In this document: positions 33,817 to 42,238 of the stretch, one piece after another | Numbering within the stretch: the stretch's first letter is position 1 | Layout: each line of letters opens with the position of its first letter | NCBI RefSeq assembly: GCF_000820505.1 | Contig: NZ_JWJD01000006.1 | Span: forward strand, 111,208 to 175,207 | DNA length: 64,000 nucleotides | Direction: 5' to 3' | Source of the DNA: Geoalkalibacter ferrihydriticus DSM 17813 | Lineage (GTDB): Bacteria > Desulfobacterota > Desulfuromonadia > Desulfuromonadales > Geoalkalibacteraceae | Notes under the pieces: model-generated | What the model was told of the DNA's origin: nothing | The model's input: only the letters and a program-made list of their open reading frames with translations | The model's database searches: none | Program-made: the position numbers and the translations under genes

Positions 33817-33872
33817 CAAGGGGCCGACGGGTGGTGTCGGAAACGAATCCCGGCGCTCCCGGCGGCCCCTTG
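33817..33872. other. Long-loop inverted repeat between the fusion gene and GH13
   Basis: CAAGGGGCCG (33817-33826) and CGGCCCCTTG (33863-33872) form a perfect 10-bp stem around 36 bases that contain a smaller CCGAC/GTCGG hairpin. It occupies the gap between two genes of one operon and may be a processing or partial-termination site. Confidence 0.5.
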
Positions 33873-33903
33873 TCAGGTTATGATCGCCCGCGTTGGGCGC
33901 GTA

Positions 33904-36423
33904 TCACTGACTGAGCAGCTCTTTCTTCCATTCTTCAAGTTTGTGTCGATACTCCTCCACCAGCCGGTCGGCCTCGGCGGCATTGTCCGCTTCAGCAATG
34001 ACATGGGCCACAGGTTGATGCTGATCAGGCAGCATAAGAACCCAGGCATCGCCGCGCTGCACCTTGACACCGTCGATGAAGCTGGCCTCGTGGTCGACGC
34101 TGTCTTCACTCATCTTGCGCATGATTCCCCCCTTGAGGTCAAAGGAGCAGGGAATCCGGATATGGCGGTAAGCCTGCCGTTTGACGGCCTGGCGCGCGGC
34201 ACTCAGGGTCTGGCCCGTACGTGCCAGCAGTTCCAGGGTTTTGGCGACGGTGAACATGCCGTCGAAGTTGTAGTGAAAGGCGGGGAAGATGTAGTGCCCT
34301 TCCATGGAGAACCCCAACTGGACATTCTTGTTTTTGGCGGCATCGACCAGGGCGCGGCCATCGTTTTTGGTGCGGGTTACGGTCAGCCCGGCCGCCTGGG
34401 CGAGAGCCTCCACCGCTTGAGGTGCGGGCACCGGCGCGACCAGCTCGCCCCGCCCTTCGGCGCGGCAGACCAGAGACGCAAGAGTACACAAGGCATCGAT
34501 GTCGGAGAATATTTCGCCCCGTTCGTCGATGAGTACGCAACGCTCGCCGGAGGGGCCGATCCAGAATCCGGCGTTGGCACCGAGAGTCACGACAATGCGC
34601 GAGAGCTGCTCCTCGGCGCGTTTGCGCTGCTCCGGAGTGGCCCCGGAGGCGCGCTCGGAAACGTGGGAATTGAGTTCGATGACCTCACAGCCAAGCTCGT
34701 TGAGCAGGCTCGGCAACAGATCGCCCGCGGGAGAGTGATTGAGGTCCACCACCACCTTGGGGGCCGCGGCGCGCAGAGCCTCACGGTCCAGGGCTCGGCG
34801 GTACCCTTCGCGGTAATAGTCGTAGATGCGTGGCAGCTCTGAAATTCCACCAGGTTCAGAGTGATGCACGCGGCGGAAATTTTCTTTGTAGTAGACCCGC
34901 TCGATGCCCTTGGCCGCCGAAGAGGAAACCTCCACCCCGTCGGCGTCATAAAAAATGATTTCCGTGGCGGCGGGATCATCGGGGCTCTGACGGAAATGCA
35001 CCCCGCCCACCTCGCCGAAAGTGGTGAGCTTGTAGCGCAGTACCGGCAGCGAGATCATCTTGACGTCAATGACGTTGACCCCGGTGGACAGCAGCCCGCC
35101 GACAAAGGCGCGCTTGAGCATACGCGAGGAGCGCACCGCATCGCGTCCGCACAGAATGAAACTGTCCTTGGGTAGGGTCGAGCCGAATGCCGAACCGAGC
35201 TTGGCGGAAAATTCAGGTGTCAGTTCGACGTTGGTCAAGCCGCGTACCAGCGCTCCGTCATACAGGGATTTGCGCCATTTCTCGCCCCAGATGAGGTTGG
35301 TGGTGACGATGGCGCCGCTTTCGACGAGTTTGCGCGGCCAGATTTTGACATCCTTTTTGATGAAGGCTTCATCGCCCACCGTGGTTTCATCGGCGATCAC
35401 CGCGCCTTCTTCGATGACCACGCCCTGGCCGATCTGCACACTGTTGCACAAGGTGGCGCCCTTGATGCGCGAGCCCTTGCGCACGTAAACATTGCGCCAG
35501 AGAATAGTGTCTTCGAGTTCCACCCCGTCTTCGATGGTGCAGTTGCGTCCGAGGATACAGTTTTTAAGGCGCGCCGTGCCTTTGATCTGCGAGTTGTCAC
35601 CGATCACCACCATGCCTTCGAGCAGCGACAGATCCTTCTGCTCGACCTGCGCGTCCTGGCCGAGATAAATCCGCCGATTTTCGATGGGCGCGCGCGTGCC
35701 GGGCAGATCGATTTGGATTTTTCCGGCAAAGACGTCGCGACAGGCTTCAAGATAGGCGTCGGTATTGCCTACGTCCTGCCAGTAGCCCTGCAGGCTGCAA
35801 CCGAACAGAGCGGCCTTTTCCTCGAGCATGGCGGGGAACACATCCTTCGACCAGTCGCGGTTCTCGTTGTCGGGAATGCGCTCGAGAACCTCCGGCTCAA
35901 GAACATAAATGCCGGTATTGATGGTGTCGGAGAAAACCTCGCCCCAGCCCGGCTTTTCAAGAAACTTGGTGATGCGGTCGCCTTTGTCGGTAATCACCAC
36001 GCCGAATTGCAGCGGATCCTTGACCGATGTCAGCACAATGGTCGCCTCGGCTTTGCGCTCTTCATGGAATTTTAGTGCAGCAGAGATATCGAAGTCGGTG
36101 AGCAGGTCGCCGCTGATGATGACGAAGCGCTCCTTGAGATACTTGGCGGCCTGTTTTACCGCACCGGCGGTGCCGAAGTCCTCCAGAGGCGTGACATAGG
36201 TGATGCGCACACCGAATTCGCTGCCGTCGCCGAAATAGTTTTTGATGACCTCGGGCTGATGATAAAGCAACAGAACCATTTCATTGATGCCGTGTTCCTT
36301 GAGCAAATCCATGATGTGCAGCATCATGGGTCGGTTGAACAGGGGAATCATGGGCTTGGGCATGTTGATGGTCAGAGGGTGGATGCGGGTGCCGAAACCA
36401 CCAGCCATGATGACAGCTTTCAT
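33904..36423 (-). CDS. Nucleotidyltransferase / degenerate phosphohexomutase fusion
   Basis: Fusion of 839 residues. Residues 1-235 are a sugar-phosphate nucleotidyltransferase: GGFGTRIHPLT loop, SGDLLTDFD (metal Asp), EKPGWGEVFSDTINTGIYVL. About 250-370 is a left-handed beta-helix of hexapeptide repeats. About 375-839 is a phosphohexomutase-like domain. The phosphoserine is retained (Ser480 in FRQSPDDP, replacing TASHNP), but the metal loop DGDxDR is replaced by GANAGF (about 615-620), and the usual GEXSGH appears as SMEGH. The mutase domain is probably inactive or regulatory. Annotated relatives are called mannose-1-phosphate guanylyltransferase/phosphomannomutase. The glgA context suggests glucose-1-phosphate use as an alternative. 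Confidence 0.88.
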   Translation of the reverse strand: MKAVIMAGGFGTRIHPLTINMPKPMIPLFNRPMMLHIMDLLKEHGINEMVLLLYHQPEVIKNYFGDGSEFGVRITYVTPLEDFGTAGAVKQAAKYLKERFVIISGDLLTDFDISAALKFHEERKAEATIVLTSVKDPLQFGVVITDKGDRITKFLEKPGWGEVFSDTINTGIYVLEPEVLERIPDNENRDWSKDVFPAMLEEKAALFGCSLQGYWQDVGNTDAYLEACRDVFAGKIQIDLPGTRAPIENRRIYLGQDAQVEQKDLSLLEGMVVIGDNSQIKGTARLKNCILGRNCTIEDGVELEDTILWRNVYVRKGSRIKGATLCNSVQIGQGVVIEEGAVIADETTVGDEAFIKKDVKIWPRKLVESGAIVTTNLIWGEKWRKSLYDGALVRGLTNVELTPEFSAKLGSAFGSTLPKDSFILCGRDAVRSSRMLKRAFVGGLLSTGVNVIDVKMISLPVLRYKLTTFGEVGGVHFRQSPDDPAATEIIFYDADGVEVSSSAAKGIERVYYKENFRRVHHSEPGGISELPRIYDYYREGYRRALDREALRAAAPKVVVDLNHSPAGDLLPSLLNELGCEVIELNSHVSERASGATPEQRKRAEEQLSRIVVTLGANAGFWIGPSGERCVLIDERGEIFSDIDALCTLASLVCRAEGRGELVAPVPAPQAVEALAQAAGLTVTRTKNDGRALVDAAKNKNVQLGFSMEGHYIFPAFHYNFDGMFTVAKTLELLARTGQTLSAARQAVKRQAYRHIRIPCSFDLKGGIMRKMSEDSVDHEASFIDGVKVQRGDAWVLMLPDQHQPVAHVIAEADNAAEADRLVEEYRHKLEEWKKELLSQ

Positions 36424-36471
36424 AAGAGCGCTCCTTCGCGAAATAATTTCATGATCAGATTACATTCACAT

Positions 36472-36837
36472 TTATGCCGATTTTTTCTTGGCCAGTATTA
36501 TTCGCACCTGCTCCTTGAGCTCGCTCAGATCAGAGCTTTTGACCACATAGGCGTCAGCCAGCCAGGATGAAAAATCATCCTTGTACATGCTGAAGGCGGT
36601 ACAGAGGATCACCGGCAGTTCCTCGCGCTCGCGCACCATCTCCTTGAGCAGATCAAGGCCGCTCTCGCCGCGCATCTGGATGTCGAGAATCATCAGGTCA
36701 AAGGGCTCACGCGCCAGACATTCGCGGGCCTCCTGCCCCGACCCGGCGGTAACCACCTCATATCCTTCGTCTTCCAATTCATCGGCATAGAGCAAGCGCA
36801 GATCATCTTCGTCATCGACCACTAGAATTTTGGGCAC
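36472..36837 (-). CDS. Receiver-only response regulator
   Basis: Single-domain CheY-like protein of 121 residues: acidic pair in VVDDEDDLR, phospho-acceptor Asp52 in LMILDIQM, Thr in LCTAFS, Lys in AYVVKSSD. No output domain. GTG 36837 is the start, preceded by GGGAGG. The open frame continues to 37047, but that part is repeat copy C and does not look like protein. It stands 48 bases upstream of the nucleotidyltransferase fusion and heads the carbohydrate operon, suggesting phospho-signalling linked to glycogen metabolism (inference). Confidence 0.9.
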   Translation of the reverse strand: MPKILVVDDEDDLRLLYADELEDEGYEVVTAGSGQEARECLAREPFDLMILDIQMRGESGLDLLKEMVREREELPVILCTAFSMYKDDFSSWLADAYVVKSSDLSELKEQVRIILAKKKSA

Positions 36838-36878
36838 GGCAACCTCCCTGGGCGTTTTATCCCCTGTGATGTGTTTTT

Positions 36879-36971
36879 GTAACAATTCGTCCTGCACCGC
36901 GGATCGTATTGTCATCGCTTGCGGTGAAAACCCGCCTGCGGCGCGAAGGGATATTATATCTGATTCGTTAC
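36879..36971 (+). repeat. Palindromic element, shortened copy C
   Basis: Ends GTAACAATTCG and CTGATTCGTTAC still pair. The interior keeps CCTGCACCGCGG and GCTTGCGGTGAAAACCCGCC as in copy B but has lost the right inner arm, giving 93 bp. It lies just upstream of the receiver-only regulator and falsely lengthens its reading frame. Confidence 0.7.
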
Positions 36972-37053
36972 ATGTTTTTTTTAGTTCGGCAATTATAGCA
37001 GAGCAATTTTCGATGGCTAGAGGCTTGAAACAAGTATACGGCCGCAAAAGACC

Positions 37054-38892
37054 TCAACGACGAGATTTGCCTTTGTGTGCCTGCTGACGCTTAGGCTCCG
37101 GATGGTTCTTTTTTTCTTCGAGCAGCTCTTTGCCGTCGCGCTCGCGGTTGCACTCTTTCAACGCCGCGGCAATGTCCCCGCGACTCTCCGGCAGATGCCA
37201 CAGCAGCAGGGCTTTTTGCATACGGCGCTCGCGCGGGTTTTGGGGGACATGTACGCGGGCGTTCGTAAAGGGATCCTGACCGGTATGCCAGATGCAGGTG
37301 GCCAGCGTTCCCGGGGTGGGGGTGAACTCCTGCACCTGTTCGACGCGCAGGTTGTGACGCTTGAGAAACAGGGCGGTATCCACCATGTGGGAGAGGGTGC
37401 AGCCGGGATGCCCGGCGATCAGATAGGGCACCACGCCGAGACGCTTACCGCCGGCATGGCAGGCATCGCGATAATAGCGAAGAAATTTCTCCAGGGGTTC
37501 GGGGCCGGGTTTGCGCATGATGGCAGTGACTTCAGGCACCACCGATTCGGGGGCGATTTTGAGCAGGCCGCCCACGTGGTGGGCGAGCAGTGCTTCGAAG
37601 TATTCCTGCTGGTGATCGAGCAGATCGTAGCGGATGCCCGAGGCGACGAAGACATGTTTCACTCCGGCGAGGCCGCGGATTTTCTCAAGCAGGCGTGTGG
37701 CCCTCACGCCGCTTGCCGCCAGATTCCGACAGATGCGCGGATGCAGGCAACTCTGGCGGCGGCACTGGGCGCGCGCGGCTTCATCGCCGCAGAACATGCC
37801 GTACATGTTGGCGGTGGGTCCACCGACGTCGCTGAGCGTTCCGCGAAACTCCGGATGCCTGGTCAGGGTGTGGACCTCGTCGATGATCGATTGTTCCGAG
37901 CGCGACTGGATGGTCTTGCCCTGATGGTGAGTGATGGCGCAGAAGGCGCAGCCCCCCGCGCAGCCGCGATGCGCGGTGATGGAAAACTTGATCTGCTCGT
38001 AAGCGGTGATTTTCTCCGTGTAGCTTGGATGCGGCAGCCGCGTGAAGGGCAGAGCGTAGAGACGATCGAGCTGTGCCGCGCTCAAGGGTTGCGCCGGCGG
38101 ATTGACCAGCACCCAGCGAGCGCCGTGATTCTGTGTCAGAGCCCGACCGCTCCAGGGATTGGCTTCAGCGGCGGTCAGATGAAAAGCCTCGGCGTAGGCC
38201 CGCGGATCGGCGGCAACCGCGTCGAAGGAGGGCAACTCCAGCGCTGCCGGAAAGGGGGCGGACAGCATCACCGCCGTTCCCCGGATATCCTGCATGGCTT
38301 TAAGCTCTTCGCCGCTTGCGGCGCGCCGGGCGATGTCCACAAGCGGCGTCTCGCCCATGCCGAACACCAGCAGGTCGGCCTTGCTGTCGACCAGCACCGA
38401 GCGGCGCACCCGGTCATCCCAAAAATCATAGTGTGCCAGGCGGCGCAGGCTCGCCTCGATGCCGCCGATGACTACCGGCAATCCCTTGAAGGCACCCTTG
38501 AGAGCGGCGGTGTAGGCGATCACCGCGCGGTCGGGACGCGCCCCGGCGCGACCGCCCGGAGTATAGGCGTCATCATTGCGCACCTTTTTTGCTGCCGTAT
38601 AGCGGTTGACCAGCGAATCCATGGCGCCTGCCGAAACCGCGGCAAACAGGCGCGGTCGCCCCATGGCCCTCAGGGATTCAGGGTCTTTCCACGCAGGCTG
38701 CGCGATAATCCCCACCCGATAGCCTTCGGCTTCAAGCAGCCGCGCCAGCAGTGCCGCGCCGAAGGCGGGATGGTCGATATAGGCGTCGCCGCTGACGAAG
38801 AGAATATCCAATTCATCCCAGCCGCGCGCGGTCATTTCCGCACGGCTGGTGGGGAGAAACCCCGCGCTGTATTTTAGAGGGGGGGTCTTCAT
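37054..38892 (-). CDS. YgiQ-family radical SAM protein
   Basis: Radical SAM protein of 612 residues. An N-terminal B12-binding-like region (DELDILFVSGDAYIDHPAFG, about 26-45) precedes the SAM cluster motif C-x3-C-x2-C in RGCAGGCAFC. Other family marks are RYDLLDHQQEYFEALLAHHV and LKIAPESVVPEV, with a Lys-rich C-terminal tail. The function of YgiQ proteins is unknown. ATG 38892 follows GGAG and gives the family N-terminus. Confidence 0.9.
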   Translation of the reverse strand: MKTPPLKYSAGFLPTSRAEMTARGWDELDILFVSGDAYIDHPAFGAALLARLLEAEGYRVGIIAQPAWKDPESLRAMGRPRLFAAVSAGAMDSLVNRYTAAKKVRNDDAYTPGGRAGARPDRAVIAYTAALKGAFKGLPVVIGGIEASLRRLAHYDFWDDRVRRSVLVDSKADLLVFGMGETPLVDIARRAASGEELKAMQDIRGTAVMLSAPFPAALELPSFDAVAADPRAYAEAFHLTAAEANPWSGRALTQNHGARWVLVNPPAQPLSAAQLDRLYALPFTRLPHPSYTEKITAYEQIKFSITAHRGCAGGCAFCAITHHQGKTIQSRSEQSIIDEVHTLTRHPEFRGTLSDVGGPTANMYGMFCGDEAARAQCRRQSCLHPRICRNLAASGVRATRLLEKIRGLAGVKHVFVASGIRYDLLDHQQEYFEALLAHHVGGLLKIAPESVVPEVTAIMRKPGPEPLEKFLRYYRDACHAGGKRLGVVPYLIAGHPGCTLSHMVDTALFLKRHNLRVEQVQEFTPTPGTLATCIWHTGQDPFTNARVHVPQNPRERRMQKALLLWHLPESRGDIAAALKECNRERDGKELLEEKKNHPEPKRQQAHKGKSRR

Positions 38893-38992
38893 TTCCTGCT
38901 CCAGAAAAAATCCTGGCCAGCATAGCACAATCCCTATGCGAATTGATTAGGGTTTTACACCGGATAGGGGATTCCGCAGAATTTATGTGTGA

Positions 38993-39020
38993 TTGACAAT
39001 TCAATTTCTCATGAGATAGT
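38993..39020 (+). promoter_or_regulatory. Putative sigma70 promoter for mscL
   Basis: TTGACA (38993-38998), 16 bases, GATAGT (39015-39020); about 65 bases upstream of the mscL ATG. A perfect -35 and a four-of-six -10. Confidence 0.55.
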
Positions 39021-39085
39021 CAGGGGAGGGCTTCACGGGCGGTCCGTGCATGGCGCCAGGGTGTTTTTCACGAGGGAGGTGTCTC

Positions 39086-39505
39086 ATGAGTGTGGTCAAG
39101 GAATTCAAAGAGTTTGCCATGCGTGGCAATGTCGTCGACATGGCGGTGGGGATTATCATCGGAGCGGCTTTCGGCAGGATTGTCACGTCCCTGGTCAATG
39201 ACGTGATCATGCCGCCCATCGGCAAGTTGTTGGGCGGCGTCGATTTTACCGATCTCTTCATCACTCTTGGTGCAGGCGAATATGCCAGCCTGCTCGAGGC
39301 CCAGGCGGCCGGGGCGGCAACCATCAACTATGGCGTTTTCATCAATACCTTGGTCAACTTCATCATCGTCGCCTTTGCCATATTCATGGTGATCAAAACG
39401 ATTAACAAGATGAAAAAGAAAGAAGAGGCGGCCCCGGCCCCGCCGCCCGAGCCGTCGGCCGAGGAGAAGCTGCTGGCGGAAATCCGTGACCTGTTGAAGA
39501 AGTAG
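39086..39505 (+). CDS. mscL: Large-conductance mechanosensitive channel
   Basis: Homopentameric emergency valve of 139 residues that opens under membrane tension at osmotic downshock. The N-terminal helix and first membrane segment read [20 protein letters not shown], with the pore-lining [21 protein letters not shown]. The second segment (about 85-105) and a C-terminal amphipathic helix [14 protein letters not shown] follow. The periplasmic loop is slightly long and Ala/Gly-rich. GGGAGGT precedes the ATG. A terminator follows. Confidence 0.96.
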   Translation: MSVVKEFKEFAMRGNVVDMAVGIIIGAAFGRIVTSLVNDVIMPPIGKLLGGVDFTDLFITLGAGEYASLLEAQAAGAATINYGVFINTLVNFIIVAFAIFMVIKTINKMKKKEEAAPAPPPEPSAEEKLLAEIRDLLKK

Positions 39506-39576
39506 GGCGACTCCAGACCGATTCAGTAAAAAATTCTGCGCCCTTTAGCTCACTTCGGGCAAGTAAGGATTTCAAG

Positions 39577-39608
39577 AAAGCTCCCCCTGTTGGGTGGGGC
39601 TTTTTTTT
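39577..39608 (+). terminator. Intrinsic terminator after mscL
   Basis: AAAGCTCCCC ... TGGGGCTTT stem (one bulged T) followed by eight T, 70 bases downstream of the mscL stop. Confidence 0.85.
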
Positions 39609-39868
39609 GTTTCTTTGGGAAGATTGTTGATTTGGTGGGTCTTGTATCCGGTGGACACATTTTTTGCAGGATAAGGTCTGCGTGCCTCGGGGAATATACC
39701 GATTATCGACAGTCCGAGGATTTTTTGGAGAGGTTAACGTACTGCAATTGTTTTGGTTTAAGGTTTTTCGGGCCTGGTTTCTCCAGGGGGATCACTCCCG
39801 GCCATTGGTTTTGTGAACCGTCAATTGACGCCGCCTGTCGTGATAAGGCGGTTTTTCAGAGGGAATTT
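39609..39868. other. Leader region of the GGDEF-EAL gene
   Basis: About 260 bases with no supportable gene. The in-frame extension of the downstream ORF (from 39590) reads as Cys/Phe-rich non-protein. It holds hairpin CCTCGG/CCGAGG followed by a T-rich run near 39695-39730, and a second terminator-like hairpin directly before the start codon. No known riboswitch consensus was recognised. Confidence 0.45.
39831..39856 (+). terminator. Terminator-like hairpin before the GGDEF-EAL start
   Basis: CCGCCT-GTCGTGATA-AGGCGG followed by five T, ending 12 bases before ATG 39869 and directly upstream of the ribosome binding site AGAGGGA. The position suggests attenuation of the downstream gene rather than 3'-end formation. 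Confidence 0.5.
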
Positions 39869-42214
39869 ATGAGCCGACAAGGAAGTCGCTGCCTGGAATT
39901 GTCCACGGACAGGCTCAACCGCGCGCTGCGCACTCTGAGCGCTGCAAGTGCGAGTATCATTCATGGTGCAACGGAAGAACAGCTCGTCGGCCAGATTTGC
40001 CGCATTCTAGTGCAAGTCGGGGGCTATCGGCTGGCCTGGATCGGGTTGGCCGATGCGCACGACGGCAGTCTTCTGGTGCAGGCTGGACAGTACTTCGAGG
40101 GGTGTCGCTCCCTGGATGCGGTGCGCACGGATGTGCGCGTTGATGGTTGGGGCAGTGCCTGCCAACTGATCAGCCGCGCGGTGCGCCTGGGGCGTTTTGT
40201 GGTGGTGCGGCGCGGCGGCGAGGACCGCTGGTCGCAGGCCTGTCGGCGATTATCCGGTGATCCGGGCTATGGATCCGCCCTGGCGCTCCCATTGACGCAC
40301 GGCGCGGTAATGCTCGGCGTCCTGGCCTTGTATGCCGAAGCAATTGATGCCTTCGACGAGGATGAAGTTGACCTTCTCTCAGACCTGGCCGGCAACCTCA
40401 GTCACGGCATCGCCGCCCTGCGCGATGCGCGGCGACGCAGCGAAGCGGAAGCCGCCCTGGAGCAGGAACAGCAGTTTCTGCAGTCGGTTATCGACGGGGT
40501 CGCCGATCCGACCATGGTGATCGGTGTCGACCATGAGATTCTGCTTATGAATCGTGCCTCGCGCATCTATCTGGCCGAGGGTGCTTCGCTAAGGCCCGGT
40601 GCCCGCTGTCATGAGGTCATCGACGCCAGCCAAACACCGTGCAACGAAAAAGAGAAAATCTGCCCGCTGCGTGAAGTCCAGCGTACCGGAAAAACCTGCC
40701 GAGTCGTACATCGCCAGGTGCTTCCCGACGGCCGCCGCCGGACCTATGAGCTGGAAGCCTCGCCCCTGTGGAATGCGGACGGTTCTCTGCGCGGCATTAT
40801 CCAGGCGGCGCGTGACATTACCCAGCGCCTGGCGGTGGAGGCGACTCTGCGCGAGAACCAGGATCGTCTCGACTATCTGGCGCACCATGATCCGCTGACC
40901 AATCTGCCCAATCGCCTGCGCTTTAATGCCCGTCTTCAGCAGGCCATGGCGCGCGCGCGCGAAACACACCGGCAGATCGCGCTGCTGGTTCTTGATCTGG
41001 ATCGCTTCAAGAACATTAATGATTCTCTGGGACATGAGCTTGGCGATCAGGTGCTGCGCGAAGTGGCCGGGCGTCTGCGCCGCTGCCTGCGTGGTGGCGA
41101 CACGGTGGCGCGTTTGGGCGGCGACGAATTTGTGGTGATTCTCGAGGAAATGGAAGATCTCAAGGCAGTGTCTGGGGTCGCGCGCAATATCCTGCGCAAC
41201 CTGGGGCGGGCTTTTCAGGTCAGTCATCACGACCTTTTCGTCACCACCAGTATCGGCATCAGCCTTTTCCCCGGCGATGCCCAGAGCGCCGAGGGCCTGA
41301 TGAAGAACGCCGATGTGGCCATGTACCGGGCCAAGGAAGAAGGCCGCAACAATTATCAATTCTATCGGCCCGATATGAACGTGCGCACCCCCGAGATGTT
41401 GATTCTGGAGAGCAATCTGCGCCGCGCCATGAGCGAGAATCAGCTAGAGCTTTACTATCAGCCGCAATATGATCTGGCTTCGCGGCAACTGATTGGTCTT
41501 GAAGCGCTGCTGCGCTGGCAGCACCCTGTACAGGGCAGGATCTCTCCGGCTGACTTTATTCCCCTGGCGGAAGAAACCGGCCTTATTGTGCCTCTGGGGC
41601 AGTGGGTGCTGAAAACGGCCTGTGTTCAGGCCAAAGCCTGGCAGGAGCAGGGTTACCTGCCGGTGCGGGTGGCGGTCAACATTTCGGCGCGCGAATTCCG
41701 TCAGCCGGATTTTGTCGAAAATGTCGAGGGCATTCTCGCGGAAACCGGGCTTGACCCGCACTGGCTGGAGCTTGAAATCACCGAGAGCATCGCCATGCAG
41801 AATTTCGAAGAAACCATCATGACCCTGACCGATCTCAAGATTCGCGGCGTGCATCTGGCCATCGACGATTTCGGCACCGGCTATTCCTCGCTGGGGTATC
41901 TCAAGCGTTTTCCCATCAGCAAGCTCAAAATCGACCAGTCTTTCGTGCGCGACATCAATCGCGACTGCAACGATGCGGCCATCGCGACCTCCATCATCGC
42001 CCTGGGGCGCAGCATGAACATGGAGGTGATCGCCGAGGGCGTGGAAACTGAGGCTCAGGCCGAATTGCTTCTCGGCAAAGGCTGCCATCAGGCGCAGGGT
42101 TTTCTGTTCTCCCCGGCGGTTGCGGCGGAGAAAGTCGAAAATTTTTTTTCGCGCGCGGCGCCACAGAATAGATCCGCGCGGGTTATCCACCTGCCGCGCG
42201 CCGGCACCCAGTAA
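39869..42214 (+). CDS. GAF-PAS-GGDEF-EAL cyclic di-GMP protein
   Basis: Cytosolic protein of 781 residues that can make and degrade cyclic di-GMP. The order is GAF (about 25-190), PAS (about 205-325, with GVADPTMVIGVDHEILLMNR), GGDEF (about 335-500) and EAL (about 510-770). The cyclase loop is intact (LGGDEFVVI) with DPLTNLPNRLRF. The EAL domain keeps LEALLRWQHP, LEITESIAM and DDFGTGYSSLGYLKRFPIS, so both activities are possible. ATG 39869 has AGAGGGA upstream. No membrane segment, so it probably senses a cytoplasmic signal. Confidence 0.93.
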   Translation: MSRQGSRCLELSTDRLNRALRTLSAASASIIHGATEEQLVGQICRILVQVGGYRLAWIGLADAHDGSLLVQAGQYFEGCRSLDAVRTDVRVDGWGSACQLISRAVRLGRFVVVRRGGEDRWSQACRRLSGDPGYGSALALPLTHGAVMLGVLALYAEAIDAFDEDEVDLLSDLAGNLSHGIAALRDARRRSEAEAALEQEQQFLQSVIDGVADPTMVIGVDHEILLMNRASRIYLAEGASLRPGARCHEVIDASQTPCNEKEKICPLREVQRTGKTCRVVHRQVLPDGRRRTYELEASPLWNADGSLRGIIQAARDITQRLAVEATLRENQDRLDYLAHHDPLTNLPNRLRFNARLQQAMARARETHRQIALLVLDLDRFKNINDSLGHELGDQVLREVAGRLRRCLRGGDTVARLGGDEFVVILEEMEDLKAVSGVARNILRNLGRAFQVSHHDLFVTTSIGISLFPGDAQSAEGLMKNADVAMYRAKEEGRNNYQFYRPDMNVRTPEMLILESNLRRAMSENQLELYYQPQYDLASRQLIGLEALLRWQHPVQGRISPADFIPLAEETGLIVPLGQWVLKTACVQAKAWQEQGYLPVRVAVNISAREFRQPDFVENVEGILAETGLDPHWLELEITESIAMQNFEETIMTLTDLKIRGVHLAIDDFGTGYSSLGYLKRFPISKLKIDQSFVRDINRDCNDAAIATSIIALGRSMNMEVIAEGVETEAQAELLLGKGCHQAQGFLFSPAVAAEKVENFFSRAAPQNRSARVIHLPRAGTQ

Positions 42215-42238
42215 CACGCCGCATCCGCCAGGCTCGTT

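Noticed and set aside
37075..38877. 600-residue antisense ORF opposite the YgiQ-like gene
   Set aside because: Shadow frame with no recognisable motif; the opposite strand encodes the conserved radical SAM protein.
39530..39575. tRNA-like segment (TTTAGCTCA near 39545)
   Set aside because: No acceptor stem or anticodon arm could be folded around it; only the terminator that follows is supported.
39609..39868. Cyclic di-GMP (GEMM) riboswitch upstream of the GGDEF-EAL gene
   Set aside because: The conserved GEMM-I core sequences were not found, although the gene product makes this an attractive idea.
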